From CALLVY01 sp937899855 (GTDB taxonomy: Bacteria; Bacteroidota; Bacteroidia; Chitinophagales; Saprospiraceae): DNA of 24,174 nucleotides. Numbering within the stretch: the first letter of the stretch is position 1; each line of letters opens with the position of its first letter. The stretch spans positions 1 to 24,174 of the forward strand of contig JBCBQC010000096.1 of assembly GCA_039820405.1 (NCBI GenBank). Reading direction: 5' to 3'. Both the position numbers and the translations under genes were made by a program. The notes beneath the pieces were generated by a model that worked only from the letters and a program-made list of their open reading frames with translations, had not been told where the DNA came from and did not search any database. This document shows, piece by piece, positions 1 to 8,900 of this stretch.

Positions 1-384
1 GTGGCCAGCCAGTCCCTCTTCCCCGGTCTTCTATTCCGCCTTCGTCTTCGTCTGGTTCCCCCTCCAATTCCCTTTTCCCCTCCGAACGGTAGAAATTTTT
101 CAAAAAAAATTTCAAAAAAAATTTCCCGCCCATTCTCCGACCAAGTCCGTCCCAACATCGACCAACGGATACAACCCCACCGCGAAGACCCAGTCCTTCT
201 AAATGTCCATTTCTTCGAAACCAACGCCAGTGTAACTATTGAGTCGTTCCCCTCGTCGATGACTTGAATCGAAAACGCGACGACTTAGCGCCCGACGGAA
301 TAGGCCATGGATCTCCTACCGCGCGCTGCGTTCGATAGTCAAAACGCAACTACTTTAAACAGTCTCGTAAATTTTAAAACCACA
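1..384. other. Leading region without a supportable gene
   Basis: No convincing coding region was found. A plus-strand frame is open from a GTG at base 1 to 267, but its translation is low-complexity (Leu/Arg/Pro/Ser-rich) and resembles no family I know. A minus-strand frame is open from 284 to the left edge, with its only ATG at 156-158. It would encode a product with a repeated Glu-Ile-Phe-Phe stretch and a run of arginines, which also looks like composition rather than a protein. Bases 1-90 are strongly pyrimidine-rich on the plus strand. The part just before 385 should hold the promoter of the first receptor gene, but I see no good TAnnTTTG site at a sensible distance. Confidence 0.5.
98..125. 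repeat. Short A/T tandem repeat
   Basis: The 12-base unit TTTCAAAAAAAA occurs twice back to back (98-109 and 110-121), followed by a partial third unit TTTC. It is a small low-complexity tandem repeat in a non-coding stretch. It could act as a bent A-tract or a slippage site, but nothing else supports a role. Confidence 0.7.
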
Positions 385-2811
385 ATGAAAAAAAATCTAT
401 TTGTCCTTGTCTTTTCCTTCCTATTGCTCCCCTTTGCCTGGACTCAAAAAAATAGCATCACCGGACGCGTACTCGACACCGACGGCCAGGGCCTGGCCTT
501 TGGTAACGTCCTGCTGCAAACCGCCAGCGACAGCCAGTTGGTCAAGCTCCAACTGTCGGACGACTCCGGGGCCTTTGAATTCGCCCACCTCCCCGCTGGC
601 CAGTACTGGGTAAAAGTCAGCTACGTCGGCTTACCCGATCAGCAGACCCCCGTCTTCTCCCTCGCCGATGGAGAACAAGTCCAACTGCCCACTCTCCGCA
701 TGCAAGCGGCCGCCAACGAACTGGCCGAAGTCACCGTAGTGGCCCAGCGGCCCTTACTCGAAGTCAAAGCCGATCGCATGGTTTTTAATGTGGAAGGTAG
801 CATCAATGCCACCGGTAGCAGTGCCCTCGAATTGCTACGCAAAGCCCCCGGTGTAGTGGTCGACAATAATGATCAGGTTACGATGATGGGTAAAACGGGG
901 GTGCGCGTTTACATCAACGGTAAAAAATCCCCCCTGAGCGCGGAGGACCTCGCCGCTTACCTCAAGACCCTACAGGCCTCCGATATCGACCACATTGACA
1001 TCATCACCAACCCTTCGGCCAAGTACGAAGCGGAAGGTAGCGCTGGCATCATCAACATCCAACTCAAAAAAGACCAACGCTTTGGCTCCAATGCCAATCT
1101 CAACCTGGGATATTCGGTGGGGCAACGGGAAAAGTACAATGGCTCCCTGAGCAGCAATTACCGCAATCAGCGAATCAACGTATTTGGGCAGTACAGTTAC
1201 TACGATGGCAAGGAGCAAAACTTCCTCCAACTCTACCGCGAACAGTTTGGCCTCTCCTTTGATCAGCGATCCGACAACCGGGCACATTGGCAAAGCCACA
1301 GTTACAAGGTGGGGATGGATTATTCCCTCCGGCCCCAGCACACCCTGGGCTTTATGCTCGATGGCTCCCACGCCAATGGCCGTTCGACCCAGGAGAGCCG
1401 TACCGCCATCGGACGAATCAGTAAGCCCAGCATCGACTCCTTATTGGTGGCCGACGGGACCGACCATTCCGTTCGTCAAAACAACAGCTTTAACCTCAAC
1501 TATCAGTACGACGATGGGGAGGGTACGACGCTCAATGTAGATACCGACTACGGCCGCTACCGCAGCGATGTCGACCAAAATGTTCCCAACCAGTACCGCA
1601 GTGGAGACGGTACCCAATTGCTGCGGCGGGCTGACTTTGCCACCGTGATGCCCACCGATATTGACATCCTGACCTTTAAGACGGATTACGAGCGCCCCCT
1701 GTGGAAAGGACAGTTGGGAGTGGGGGCAAAAATTGCCCACGTTCATACCGACAATACCTTCAACTTTTTTGAAATACCGGACGACACGCGAATTCTGGAT
1801 GCCGAGCGGAGCAATCACTTCGCCTATACCGAAATGGTGAGTGCGGCTTACACCACCTACACGCGGGCGTGGAAGGCGTGGACCTTTCAGGGAGGACTAC
1901 GCGTGGAAAACACCGATTCCGAAGGCGTACTGACGACCAATGATCCACAGCAAGATCGCGAAGTGCCCCGCACTTATACCGACCTTTTTCCCTCGGCGGG
2001 CATCACCTACCAGTTGAACCCCAAGAATGCTTTCCAACTGACCTACAGCCGCCGCATCAATCGCCCCAATTACCGCGACCTCAATCCCTTCGAGGGTAAG
2101 CTGGATGAGTTGACCTTTGAAAAGGGCAACCCCTTTCTCAACCCCGAATACGCCAACAACTTCCAGTTGACCCATACCTTTAATTATTTCCTCACCACCA
2201 GCGTCGCCTACAGCCACACCAAGGACCTGATTACGCGAATTACCCAGACCCAGGGCACCACCAGTACCTTCATCACCTGGCTCAACCTGGCCGAGCAACG
2301 CGACTACAGCATCAACGTCAGTGCGGCCTTGCCGGTCACCAAGTGGTGGAACAGCTACACCAACGTCAATGGCTTCCTGCGCCGCAATCGGGCCGATTAT
2401 GGGGAAGGGCAGGTCATCGACGCCAGCATCCCGACTTTCAACCTCTACAGTCAACACACCTTCCAATTGCCCCGGGCTTTTTCGCTGGAGCTCTCCGGCT
2501 GGTATACCTCGCCTTCTTTATGGGGGGGAAATTTTCGCATGAAGGAGCTGTACTCCATCGATGTGGGAATGCAAAAGAAATTGTTCGACGGTAGGGCCAA
2601 CCTCCGCGTGGCCTTTAGCGACATCTTTAAGACCAACGTTTGGCAGGGGGAAAGCACCTTTGGGGCCCTTTTTCTCGACGTCAGTGGCGGATTTGACAGT
2701 CGGCGGGTGAGCGTTAACTTTTCTTACCTACTGGGCAACAACAAGGTGAAGAGCCGGCGCCGTAAAACGGGGCTGGATGAGGAATCACAACGCGTTGGCG
2801 GAGGCGAATAA
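385..2811 (+). CDS. Outer-membrane beta-barrel receptor family protein (paralog 1)
   Basis: 808-aa protein of the Bacteroidota TonB-receptor-like outer-membrane beta-barrel family. I chose the ATG at 385 over the in-frame ATG at 307 because it gives a clean signal peptide (MKKNLFVLVFSFLLLPFAWT, residues 1-20). A carboxypeptidase-regulatory-like beta-sandwich follows (about 25-110), then a plug-like region (about 120-230, with KAPGVVVD and IITNPSAKYEAEGSAGIIN), then the barrel to the end. The barrel carries the family motif SRRINRPNYRDLNPF. The basic tail NNKVKSRRRKTGLDEESQR is also typical of the family. The role is probably uptake or sensing of an unidentified ligand in the outer membrane. 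No SusD-type partner is next to it, so it is not an obvious polysaccharide-utilisation SusC. The next gene is a clear paralog in the same direction. Family assignment is firm; the substrate is unknown. Confidence 0.9.
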   Translation: MKKNLFVLVFSFLLLPFAWTQKNSITGRVLDTDGQGLAFGNVLLQTASDSQLVKLQLSDDSGAFEFAHLPAGQYWVKVSYVGLPDQQTPVFSLADGEQVQLPTLRMQAAANELAEVTVVAQRPLLEVKADRMVFNVEGSINATGSSALELLRKAPGVVVDNNDQVTMMGKTGVRVYINGKKSPLSAEDLAAYLKTLQASDIDHIDIITNPSAKYEAEGSAGIINIQLKKDQRFGSNANLNLGYSVGQREKYNGSLSSNYRNQRINVFGQYSYYDGKEQNFLQLYREQFGLSFDQRSDNRAHWQSHSYKVGMDYSLRPQHTLGFMLDGSHANGRSTQESRTAIGRISKPSIDSLLVADGTDHSVRQNNSFNLNYQYDDGEGTTLNVDTDYGRYRSDVDQNVPNQYRSGDGTQLLRRADFATVMPTDIDILTFKTDYERPLWKGQLGVGAKIAHVHTDNTFNFFEIPDDTRILDAERSNHFAYTEMVSAAYTTYTRAWKAWTFQGGLRVENTDSEGVLTTNDPQQDREVPRTYTDLFPSAGITYQLNPKNAFQLTYSRRINRPNYRDLNPFEGKLDELTFEKGNPFLNPEYANNFQLTHTFNYFLTTSVAYSHTKDLITRITQTQGTTSTFITWLNLAEQRDYSINVSAALPVTKWWNSYTNVNGFLRRNRADYGEGQVIDASIPTFNLYSQHTFQLPRAFSLELSGWYTSPSLWGGNFRMKELYSIDVGMQKKLFDGRANLRVAFSDIFKTNVWQGESTFGALFLDVSGGFDSRRVSVNFSYLLGNNKVKSRRRKTGLDEESQRVGGGE

Positions 2812-2882
2812 CGATATTTTTACGGAGGCCGGGAGATCGCTCTGCTCTCCCACCCCTCCGAGTCCGACAGCCCAACACCTAC

Positions 2883-2911
2883 AAGGTCCAGCACTTTGCT
2901 GGACCTTTTTT
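2883..2911 (+). terminator. Rho-independent terminator after receptor paralog 1
   Basis: A perfect 10-bp stem, AAGGTCCAGC / GCTGGACCTT (2883-2892 and 2898-2907), has a 5-base loop and is followed by a T-run overlapping the stem end (2906-2911) and more T's after it. It lies 71 bases past the stop codon of the first receptor gene and separates it from the second. Confidence 0.85.
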
Positions 2912-2981
2912 CGTTTTTACTTACGTTTATGGTCAAAAATAAGATTTTTTCTAACAAATTGACAGAAAATCATCCAATGGT

Positions 2982-3013
2982 ATTGTTACAGAGCTGAAAA
3001 AGTGATACTTTTG
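2982..3013 (+). promoter_or_regulatory. Bacteroidota-type promoter for receptor paralog 2
   Basis: TACTTTTG at 3006-3013 matches the Bacteroidota -7 consensus TAnnTTTG at every fixed position. An ATTG at 2982-2985 lies 20 bases upstream, a reasonable match to the TTTG -33 element at the usual spacing. It is 154 bases before the chosen ATG at 3168, giving a fairly long leader. With the terminator just upstream, it suggests that the second receptor is transcribed on its own. Confidence 0.55.
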
Positions 3014-3167
3014 AGTACCCCAATAAAGATATTGTATTACCTAATTCAAGCTGCTATCCCCTCAATGCTTAGTCGTATTGGGGTTCCTGCTACGTGCACT
3101 CGTTTGTGTCCACCGCCTCAGGAAATCAGGTTTACCGCACTTGAATCACATATTGTTTGGACCAGAG

Positions 3168-5585
3168 ATGATGAGATGGCTATTGTGCTCCGTTTTGATT
3201 GCCCTTTTTGGAACGAGCGCTCACACACAGATCACCCAGATTGAGGGTCGGGTTACCGATCACGAAGGAGAAGCCCTGGGCTTTGCCAACGTTCAGCTGC
3301 TCACCAACAGCGACAGCAGCTTGATTAAGTTGGAGCTCTCCGCCGAAAGGGGGGAATTTAGCTTTACCCGCATTCCCGCCGCTACCTATTTGATCCGCAT
3401 CAGCTACGTCGGCTTACCCGCCTACCAGAGCGCTCCCCTACAAGTCCACGAAGGCGAGTCGTTGCGACTGCCCCCCATCGTGATGGAGGCGCCCGCTGCC
3501 GAGCTGGGTACCGTGGTGGTCCGAGCGCAGAAGCCGATCCTGGAGGTAAAAGCGGATAAGCTGGTGTTCAATGTCCAGGAGAGCATTACCACCAGCGGCA
3601 GTACCCTCATCGAGTTGATCCGCAAGGCGCCCGGGGTGGTGATTGATCCCAACAGCAACATCTCCATTGCGGGGCGTACGGGGGCACAGATTTACATCGA
3701 CAACAAACGCGTTCCACTGGAAGGCGATGCCTTGAACAATTACCTGGCCAGCCTGCCCGCTACGGACATCGAAGCCATCGAAATCATTACCAATCCTTCG
3801 GCCCGTTACGACGCGGTGGGAGGTGGAGGCATCATCAATGTAAGACTGCGAAAAAATAAGAACTTGGGCGCGAATGCCAACCTCGACCTGGGGCTGACCG
3901 TCCTCCAGACCCAGCGCTACCAAATCGCCGCCGGGGGCAATTACCGCAACAAGCGCTGGAACTTTTTCGGGAACTACAGCTATGGCGACATCGACGAACT
4001 CCGCCGCAAGGAATTTACCCGTCAGCAACTCGGCCGTGTCTACGATCAGATCGACGGGACGGACCTGTTTCGCTACGTTCACAGCACCAAAGCCGGGGTC
4101 GACTTTTTTCCCCATTCCCAGCACACCGTGGGCTTGCTTTTTTCCGGGACCTTTTCGGATCGCCGCCAGGAAAGCAGTGGCCGCACCCTGCTCTCCACCG
4201 TGGGCAATGGTGCCATCGATTCCATTTTGCTCTCCACCTATACCAATACCCGCAACTCGCTGACCGTTCGCTACAATTTGAACTACCAATTCGCCGGTCA
4301 AGACAAGAGCCAGTGGAATGTCGATGTGGATTACGGGCGCTTTAACTACCTCAAGGACGACGTCCAGCCCAATTCGTATTTTGACGCCGAGGAGGTTCAA
4401 CTGTTTTCGGTCAACAACTACGAAGCCCGCCGCGAGACGGACATCGATATCTTCACCTTCAAGGTCGACTACGAACGGCCACTGGGTGGGGGAAAAATGG
4501 AGGTGGGTGCCAAGACAGCGCTGGTGCAAACCGAAAACTATTTTGATACCTTCGACTTGCTGGCCAATGGCGACCGACTACGGGACGAGGAATTGAGCAA
4601 TGATTTTACCTACGAGGAAAACGTACACGCGGCTTATCTCAACTATTCGAGGAAGTGGGAGCGGTGGAATTTTAGGGCGGGACTCCGGGCGGAGTTGACC
4701 GAGTCGGTAGGACAAATTGTGACGGAGGGCGGTCCCAACGAAGTGACCACCCGCATTGATACGCTCAACTTTTTTCCATCGGCCAGCCTTGGCTACCAGG
4801 CGGGCAAAAAGCACGCGCTACAGCTGTCGGCCAGTCAGCGGCTCAACCGTCCCCGCTACGCCCACCTCAATCCGTCCTTCTTCCGACAGGACGAGTTCAC
4901 CTTCGGTCGGGGCAACGCCCGCCTCACCCCGGAATACGTTGGCCTAGTCGAATTGACCCACACCTACAATTCCTTTCTCAATACCCGACTGGCCTACAGC
5001 CACACCCGCGATGCCTTCACCACTTTGATGGATACGTTCAACGTCAACAGCATTTCGGTGACGACTTATAACCTACAGGACCAGTACAATTACAGCCTGA
5101 GCCTCAGTGGTTCTTACCCCCTCAAGGATTGGTGGAGCACCTACACCTCGCTGACCGGCTACCACCTGCGCAACCGCGCCCAACTGGACGATGGCCGCCA
5201 ACTCGCCGCCGACGTTACCAACTTTACGGTGTACAGCCAGCACACCTTCAAATTGCCCCGCGCCGTCGCCTTCGAGCTGACCGGTTTTTACTCCTCGCCC
5301 CACATCTGGGGTGGGACCTTCCGCATCGACCAGCGCTGGCGCATCGATTTGGGCTTGCAGAAAAAACTGTGGCAAGGAAAGGGAACTTTAAAGATTTCGG
5401 CCACCGACGTGTTCAAGACGATGGCCTGGTTTGGTAGGAATGATTTTGGCGTGCTGGGCATGGATCTGTTTCACACCTGGGACAGCCGCCTGCTGCGCGC
5501 CAATTTTAGCTTGTTGTTTGGCAACAAAAAGGTACGGAGTCGGAAGCGCAAAGTCGGTCTCACCGAGGAGTCGCGCCGTACCTAA
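3168..5585 (+). CDS. Outer-membrane beta-barrel receptor family protein (paralog 2)
   Basis: 805-aa protein, similar along its length to the preceding receptor. The frame stays open back to an ATG at 3078, but the tandem ATGs at 3168 and 3171 give a proper signal peptide (MMRWLLCSVLIALFGTSAHT), so I start at 3168. Domain order is signal peptide, carboxypeptidase-regulatory-like domain (about 25-110), plug-like region (about 120-230, with RKAPGVVID and IITNPSARYDAVGGGGIIN) and a C-terminal barrel with a LNRPRYAHLNPS motif. It ends in the same kind of basic tail (NKKVRSRKRKVGLTEESRR). The paralogs differ at many positions, so the duplication is not recent. It probably works in outer-membrane uptake or signalling with an unknown ligand. 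A convergent small gene begins only 15 bases past its stop. Confidence 0.9.
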   Translation: MMRWLLCSVLIALFGTSAHTQITQIEGRVTDHEGEALGFANVQLLTNSDSSLIKLELSAERGEFSFTRIPAATYLIRISYVGLPAYQSAPLQVHEGESLRLPPIVMEAPAAELGTVVVRAQKPILEVKADKLVFNVQESITTSGSTLIELIRKAPGVVIDPNSNISIAGRTGAQIYIDNKRVPLEGDALNNYLASLPATDIEAIEIITNPSARYDAVGGGGIINVRLRKNKNLGANANLDLGLTVLQTQRYQIAAGGNYRNKRWNFFGNYSYGDIDELRRKEFTRQQLGRVYDQIDGTDLFRYVHSTKAGVDFFPHSQHTVGLLFSGTFSDRRQESSGRTLLSTVGNGAIDSILLSTYTNTRNSLTVRYNLNYQFAGQDKSQWNVDVDYGRFNYLKDDVQPNSYFDAEEVQLFSVNNYEARRETDIDIFTFKVDYERPLGGGKMEVGAKTALVQTENYFDTFDLLANGDRLRDEELSNDFTYEENVHAAYLNYSRKWERWNFRAGLRAELTESVGQIVTEGGPNEVTTRIDTLNFFPSASLGYQAGKKHALQLSASQRLNRPRYAHLNPSFFRQDEFTFGRGNARLTPEYVGLVELTHTYNSFLNTRLAYSHTRDAFTTLMDTFNVNSISVTTYNLQDQYNYSLSLSGSYPLKDWWSTYTSLTGYHLRNRAQLDDGRQLAADVTNFTVYSQHTFKLPRAVAFELTGFYSSPHIWGGTFRIDQRWRIDLGLQKKLWQGKGTLKISATDVFKTMAWFGRNDFGVLGMDLFHTWDSRLLRANFSLLFGNKKVRSRKRKVGLTEESRRT

Positions 5586-5600
5586 ACGGACATCCGGGGC

Positions 5601-5786
5601 TTATTTTTCGCCCCCCAGCAAGACCACCTGGTCGATGTCTTTCTCGGGATCGAGGAAGTAGACGCCGGTGTAAATGTGATTGAAATTCAGTCTTTCCCGC
5701 AACACCTCGAATTGCCCCTCGTCCTCCGCCCGCTCGGCGATCCATTCGATCGCGGCCATCCGGTTTTTAAACGTGATTTTTTTCAT
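5601..5786 (-). CDS. Small conserved-looking protein, 61 aa
   Basis: The start is the ATG at 5784-5786, giving MKKITFKNRMAAIEWIAERA and onward. The upstream in-frame extension to 5921 is unlikely because it lies in AT-rich intergenic sequence. The product is soluble and acidic, with a predicted amphipathic helix (AAIEWIAERAEDEGQFEVLRERL) followed by a short beta-like part (HIYTGVYFLD). It has no signal peptide or Cys pairs. I cannot name a function. Its codon use and well-formed helix make it look real, and similar short proteins are common in Bacteroidota. It is convergent with the receptor gene (15-base gap) and downstream of the 1309-aa surface protein on the same strand, 155 bases away. 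Confidence 0.7.
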   Translation of the reverse strand: MKKITFKNRMAAIEWIAERAEDEGQFEVLRERLNFNHIYTGVYFLDPEKDIDQVVLLGGEK

Positions 5787-5941
5787 GGTCGTGGAATTTA
5801 ATTGCCTTTTTCCTAATGACAAGATCACGATTAAAAAGTTAGCGGTATTTATCCAATTTAACAGCTTTTTAAGACTTGGCGCGGTCATTTGTCGCGGGGC
5901 TTTCCTTTGGGAGGGGGACACTTCATTTTCCCCATCCTACC

Positions 5942-8900
5942 CTACTTCATCAACAACACATCACCCGTATAACGCCGCGTCTCCCCATTGACCAAACGCA
6001 AATCAATCTGGTAGATAAAAACCCCGTCGTTCAATTCCTCGCCCGCCAGCGTCCCATTCCAGCCCTCAGAGGCCGTATTGGTCGACAGCCCCAGACCCTG
6101 GTACACCACATCGCCCCAACGGCTGTAAATCAGCATCCGATCCACCGCCAGGACCGAGGGGCCCGCAAAGACGGTGAAGTAATCGTTTTCGCCGTCGCCA
6201 TTGGGAGAGAACACGTTGGGAATAAAGACCTCCTCGCGCCGGTCGACAAAAATGCGGAGCTGATCGCTGACGCTACAGCCATCGGCGGCAAATAGCTCCA
6301 AGTGGAGGACGGCATTCTCCAGCGCAACAAAGGGGTACGCCAGCGCCGCTTCGACGCTTTCCCGATCGGCACTCGTCATCAGGACCTCGCCGCTGCCATT
6401 GGTCCAGCTCACCGAGTCGACCGCAAAATTGGGACGGGCGACCAGGGTCAGCTCCTCGCCCAGGGTGGGAAAGCGATCGTCGCCCAGTTCGACTTCGAGT
6501 TCGGGCGGGCTTTGGAGGGCAACGGGCCAGGACAATTCACAACCATTGGCATCCTGGATACGCAGGTCGTAGGTCCCCGGCCCCAGTTGGGCAAAAGCGG
6601 TCGTCTGGCTCCAGGCCTCCTCATCGAGGGTGTACAGGTAAGGTTCCGTTCCGCCAATAACTTCCAGCACCGTCAGGCCACCGCTGTTTTCACCAAAGCA
6701 ATTGGGCTGCCGGACGTCGAGCACGAGGGAATCGGGTTGCTTGTCGTTAAAATTGACGTAAACGCTATCCAGCGCCGCGCAACCATTGTCGCGGTCGATG
6801 GCGTAGAGGTAGTACCAGCCGGGGGCGTCCACCACTGGATTGAGGCGGGCTTCCCCTTCCACAAAATTGCCCACATCCGTCCGCCATTCGTAGTCGATGC
6901 TCCCCGTTTCGAGGACCACCTCCCCCGCCAACTCGACCACCCAATTGGTACAGTTGAGTTCGTCGGCCGTTCCCGCCTCCAGCGTGGGCGGATCGTTTCG
7001 TTCCTCCACCAATATTTCCGAGCGCACGACGCAGCCGTCCGCACTGGTCACCACGAGCCGGTAAGTGCCGGCCGTGGCCGTCGGGAAACTGACCTGGTTG
7101 GAGCTAAAGCCACCGGGGCCCTCCCAGGCGTAGGTAGCACCACCGATGGGCAAGCCCGCCGAAAGCGTCGCGGAGGGTTCGTAACAGGTGAGGATACCGG
7201 TCACCTCGGCCTGAGCCAGGGGTACTTCGTAAAAAACTACGGGCAGGCCCTCGCCCAAAGACAGACAGGCATCGTCCGTATCCACCTGCCCCCCATTATC
7301 GTTGCCAACCAGCAAGTTGACGTAATAATTTTGACCGTGCTGCATGGTCGCGGGATCGAAATTAAAACTACCCGTCGCGTTGCGGCGCAGTTCCGTACTG
7401 AGGCTGCTGGCGGTCCCATCGTGGAGGATAAAATGATAGGTATCGTTGGGATCGATAATCGTGTTGGAACCGAGGGCGACTTGGATGCTTTCATCGCCGC
7501 AGGCCGAGAGTTGGAGCGCCTGAAGCGTTCCGGCATCGGTGGTACAGAGCGTGGTACAGTCAAAGCTTCCCTGAATGCGACTGGTCGCCGGACAGAGGTC
7601 GCTGTCGCGGATCTCGAAATCGTAGGGAATATTATTGTCCAGCCAGGCCGAGGTAAAGCGATTGCTCGCCAGGACTTGCCCATTGACGTAATACGGAGGG
7701 ACGCCGTTGAGCAATTCGAAGCTCACCTGGTAGGCGTTGCTGTTGACTTCACAGTCGGTCAGTACGGTGCTGGCCTGGAGAATGGGCGGATAATAGTATT
7801 GCAGTAGAATGCGGTAGGTTTCGTCACAGCCAAAGGCACCGGGCAATTCCACCTCGTGAACCCCTTCCGTACAGAACTGTTGCCCCTGAAATTCGTAGCA
7901 ATCGCCGGGGCAGAAAAGCGCTACGCCAAAGTCGTTGACCACCTTGGGGTGCACGATAAATTCCTGCGCCGTGATTTGGCAATCGCTGCGGCAATACCAG
8001 GTAGCGGATTGGTTGCCGGGAAAGGTTTGGCCACAAAAATCGTAGGTATCACCCGCGCAGAGTTGGACGATGGGCGCAAAGATGGTATCGAGGGGAAGCA
8101 CGATCAGTTCCTGCTGGGTCTCGCCGCAGTATTCGGGACACACCAGGAGTTGGGACTGGTCGTAGGACTGGCCACAGAAGAGAAAAGTTTCGTCCTCGCA
8201 GATGTAGGCGTCCGGCAAATGGGTGATGTTGTAATTGACCCGGAGGGCGTGGGGCGTGACCTGCCCACAATCCCCGATATCGAAAGCGCAGTAGACGCCA
8301 TCGGCATCGCGCGTTTCGTAGGTGACGGAGATAAAACCATCGGTCGTGTCTTCGATGGCGACCTGAATACTGAACACGTCGACGCTATCGCCAATAAAGC
8401 GCATCGTGGGCGGCAGGTGCCAGACGATCCGCAGGTCGGCGGCCAGGGCGTCGGGAAAGGGGCAGCCGTCGGCAAAAACGGGCATACAGCTCGGGGGGCT
8501 GAGGGTAAAGATGGGTTCCTCCTCCGGGCAGACTTCGGAAGGTCCGCTGATCGACCCCGGGCTGGTTTCCACAAATTCGGGAGCCGCTGTACTGATGCCA
8601 TCCAGTACCGAGATTTGGTAATTGAAGCCTTGCCCCAACAAGCCATCGAGCATCAGGTAGTACACTTCTCCAGGTACCAAGCCCAACACTCCAAAGGAAA
8701 CGGGTACGGGCCCCGCCACCAACTGGCAGTCCAATAGGGACTGAAAATTTTGACAATCGTCGCTCTGGAGTACCGATACCTCCAGCCCCGCCGTAAAACT
8801 GGCGTTTTGGAGCGCCACGGCCAGGTGGACCGTCGTATCGCAGGGGCTAAAGCGCAACCAGTGGTTGTTCTCCACCGAGCAGCCAACCACACTGTTCAGA

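Noticed and set aside
1..267. Open frame of 88 codons on the plus strand at the left edge
   Set aside because: Low-complexity translation in a pyrimidine-rich and A-tract stretch, GTG start at the very edge, no family resemblance; the opposite strand is equally open.
3438..4529. 363-codon minus-strand frame inside the second receptor gene
   Set aside because: Antisense shadow of a well-supported receptor gene; GC-rich codon bias keeps the reverse frame open.
6302..7807. 501-codon plus-strand frame inside the 1309-aa gene
   Set aside because: The opposite strand has a signal peptide, SprB-like repeat and gliding-type C-terminus; the 501-codon translation shows no domain.
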